A stretch of DNA of 64,000 nt from Anaerostipes rhamnosivorans (lineage in GTDB: Bacteria; Bacillota; Clostridia; Lachnospirales; Lachnospiraceae): the NCBI RefSeq assembly GCF_005280655.1, contig NZ_CP040058.1, positions 3,217,001-3,281,000 on the forward strand, in the 5' to 3' direction. The first letter of the stretch is position 1. The number at the start of each line of letters is the position of its first letter. Shown one piece after another: positions 62,641 through 64,000 of this stretch. The notes beneath the pieces were generated by a model. The model was given only the letters and a program-made list of their open reading frames with translations, did not search any database and had not been told where the DNA came from. Made by a program: the position numbers and the translations under genes.

Positions 62641-64000
62641 TTAAACTTCGTTTTTCTCCACTCCGAGAGTCACTTTTTCTCCGTTGATGTTCCAGTCTTT
62701 TGTAAAGCCTGCCACAGCTCCTGACACAATGCCTGTGGCCAGCACATCTCCCATAATCGTATCTTTATTTTTGGAGATCAGGCCGCTTACCTTTTCATTT
62801 CCTTCATAGGAGATCGTAATCTTATCCATGACTTCAAAGCCTGCTTCTTTTCTCATAGACTGTACTTTGCTGATGATCTCACGGATGAAACCTTCTTCCA
62901 GAAGTTCCTCTGTCAGATTTGTATCCAGCACTACCGTAAATTCATTGTCTGCCTCTGTCACAAAGCCTTCCTGTTTCACCATTTCAATGAGCAGGTCTTC
63001 CTCTGCAAGCTCCACAGGCATACCATCCACGGTAAAGTTTAACGCTCCCTTGGAATCCAACTCTGCTTTGGCCTTGTTTCCATCCAGTTCCGTCAGATGC
63101 TTGCGGATACCGTTCAGCAGTTTTCCATACTTTGGTCCCACAGTCTTTAACTGAGGTTTAAAGTTATAAGTGGTAAAGTTTGAAACATCCTCAGTAAACT
63201 CGATGGTTTTCACGTTCAATTCTTCCCGGATGATTTCCTGATAAAAATCTGGAAGCTCGGCCGGAGCCTTCACGTACATCTGACCAATCGGCTGACGGTT
63301 CTTGATGCTGGCACTGTTTCTGCACGCGCGCCCAAGAACAACGATCTTCAGGACAGCGTCCATGTTTTCTTCCAGCTCTTTGTCATACATACTTTCATCC
63401 ACGGACGGGAAGTCGCACAGATGAATGCTCTCAGGAGCCTGAGCATCTACGCTTTTTACAAGGTTCTGGTAAATCTCTTCTGTCATAAACGGAATCATCG
63501 GAGCCGCAGTCTTGCAGACGGTGGTCAGTGCTGTATAGAGTGTCATATAGGCATTGATCTTATCCTGCTCCATTCCTTTTGCCCAGAATCTCTCACGGCA
63601 GCGTCTCACATACCAGTTGCTCATCTCATCGACAAATTCCTGGAGAGCCCTTGCGGCTTCCGGGATTCTGTAAGCGCCCAGGTTTTCATCCACGGTCTTC
63701 ACCAAAGAGTTTAATTTGGATAAGAGCCAGCGGTCCATAACCGGAAGCTTGTCATAATCCAAGCTGTATTTTGTCGGGTCAAACTGGTCGATCTCCGCAT
63801 ATAAAACGTAGAATGCATAGGTGTTCCACAGAGTTCCCATAAACTTTCTCTGGCCTTCTGTCACAGCTTTGGAGTGGAATCTGTTCGGAAGCCACGGTGC
63901 ACTGTTTGTGTAGAAGTACCAGCGGATGGCGTCCGCGCCGTGTTCCTTTAAAGCTTCCATAGGATCAACTGCATTGCCTTTGGACTTGGACATCTTCTGT
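62641..64000 (-). CDS. ileS: Isoleucine--tRNA ligase, C-terminal part (5' end outside window)
   Basis: About 453 C-terminal residues of a class I aminoacyl-tRNA synthetase. The KMSKSKGN signature, which orients ATP, lies at the right edge, so the Rossmann HIGH half and the editing domain are outside. What follows is the anticodon-binding domain (WNTYAFYVLYAEID, NWYVRRCRERFWAK) and the C-terminal extension typical of the large IleS2-like type, which lacks the terminal zinc finger. The wording RWYFYTNSAPWLP supports IleRS over ValRS or LeuRS. Confidence 0.93.
   Translation of the reverse strand, partial: QKMSKSKGNAVDPMEALKEHGADAIRWYFYTNSAPWLPNRFHSKAVTEGQRKFMGTLWNTYAFYVLYAEIDQFDPTKYSLDYDKLPVMDRWLLSKLNSLVKTVDENLGAYRIPEAARALQEFVDEMSNWYVRRCRERFWAKGMEQDKINAYMTLYTALTTVCKTAAPMIPFMTEEIYQNLVKSVDAQAPESIHLCDFPSVDESMYDKELEENMDAVLKIVVLGRACRNSASIKNRQPIGQMYVKAPAELPDFYQEIIREELNVKTIEFTEDVSNFTTYNFKPQLKTVGPKYGKLLNGIRKHLTELDGNKAKAELDSKGALNFTVDGMPVELAEEDLLIEMVKQEGFVTEADNEFTVVLDTNLTEELLEEGFIREIISKVQSMRKEAGFEVMDKITISYEGNEKVSGLISKNKDTIMGDVLATGIVSGAVAGFTKDWNINGEKVTLGVEKNEV

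Noticed and set aside
1..64000. tRNA and rRNA genes
   Set aside because: I looked for cloverleaf-like segments and GTTCRANNC arms in the gaps and found none that I could support; the gaps are short and explained by leaders, terminators and repeats.

Overview
The window looks like chromosomal DNA of a moderate-GC, anaerobic, endospore-forming Firmicute, most likely a member of the Lachnospiraceae (Clostridia). The reasons are the complete S10-spc-alpha ribosomal cluster with clostridial protein variants, an oxygen-independent class III ribonucleotide reductase, reverse rubrerythrin with a PerR-type repressor, spoIID/spoIIQ, a LicT-controlled PTS, and a type II fatty-acid operon built around a FabK-like enoyl reductase. 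Genus and species cannot be fixed from the sequence alone.

Layout. 1-4153: a sugar PTS (EIIA, LicT antiterminator, EIIBC) with a downstream ADP-ribosylglycohydrolase-family gene that runs off the left edge; two RAT/terminator switches are visible. 4187-4966: an internally deleted IS30-like element with intact terminal repeats. 5145-12737: rpsI and rplM, nrdD/nrdG with two NrdR boxes, truA and the ECF transporter module ecfA1-ecfA2-ecfT. 12748-15848: a divergent cell-surface protein gene whose leader holds a c-di-GMP-I riboswitch. 15861-32378: the ribosomal cluster from rplQ up to rpsJ on the minus strand, including rpoA, infA, map, adk and a secY that is frameshifted in this sequence. Two near-identical 61-bp repeats sit in two of its widest gaps. 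32472-33813: a MNT/HEPN toxin-antitoxin pair and a small gene broken in an A tract. 33821-35943: an aldo/keto reductase and a secreted protein. 36120-40043: an hxlB-dhaK-hxlA-dhaL operon with a divergent DeoR regulator. 40227-49113: a membrane-protein remnant and the acpP-fabD-fabG-fabF-accB-fabZ-accC-accD-accA-fabK-like operon with two FabT-type operators. 49198-50463: a polyol-type zinc dehydrogenase. 50653-54813: a Gld-like ABC exporter operon with a 12-G tract in front of its third gene. 54874-56004: rubrerythrin and perR, sharing an operator. 56052-59630: DEAD-box RNA helicase, a NifX/DUF134 pair with twin palindromic operators, hemolysin III and a GIY-YIG protein. 59808-61477: spoIID-spoIIQ. 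61530-61821: a strongly palindromic gene-free stretch. 61843-64000: a GNAT/YoaP-like gene and the 3' part of ileS.

How it fits together. Most of the window is growth machinery: translation, transcription (rpoA), secretion (secY), dNTP and membrane-lipid supply. Regulatory sites can be matched to these units by sequence: NrdR boxes at nrdD, FabT-like boxes at acpP and fabD, an AGTAAC-type dyad at rbr and perR, RAT elements in the PTS, and c-di-GMP at the surface protein. Three places look broken or slippery at mononucleotide runs (secY, the 33330 gene, the G12 tract). They are either indel errors in the sequence or biologically variable sites, and raw reads would separate the two.
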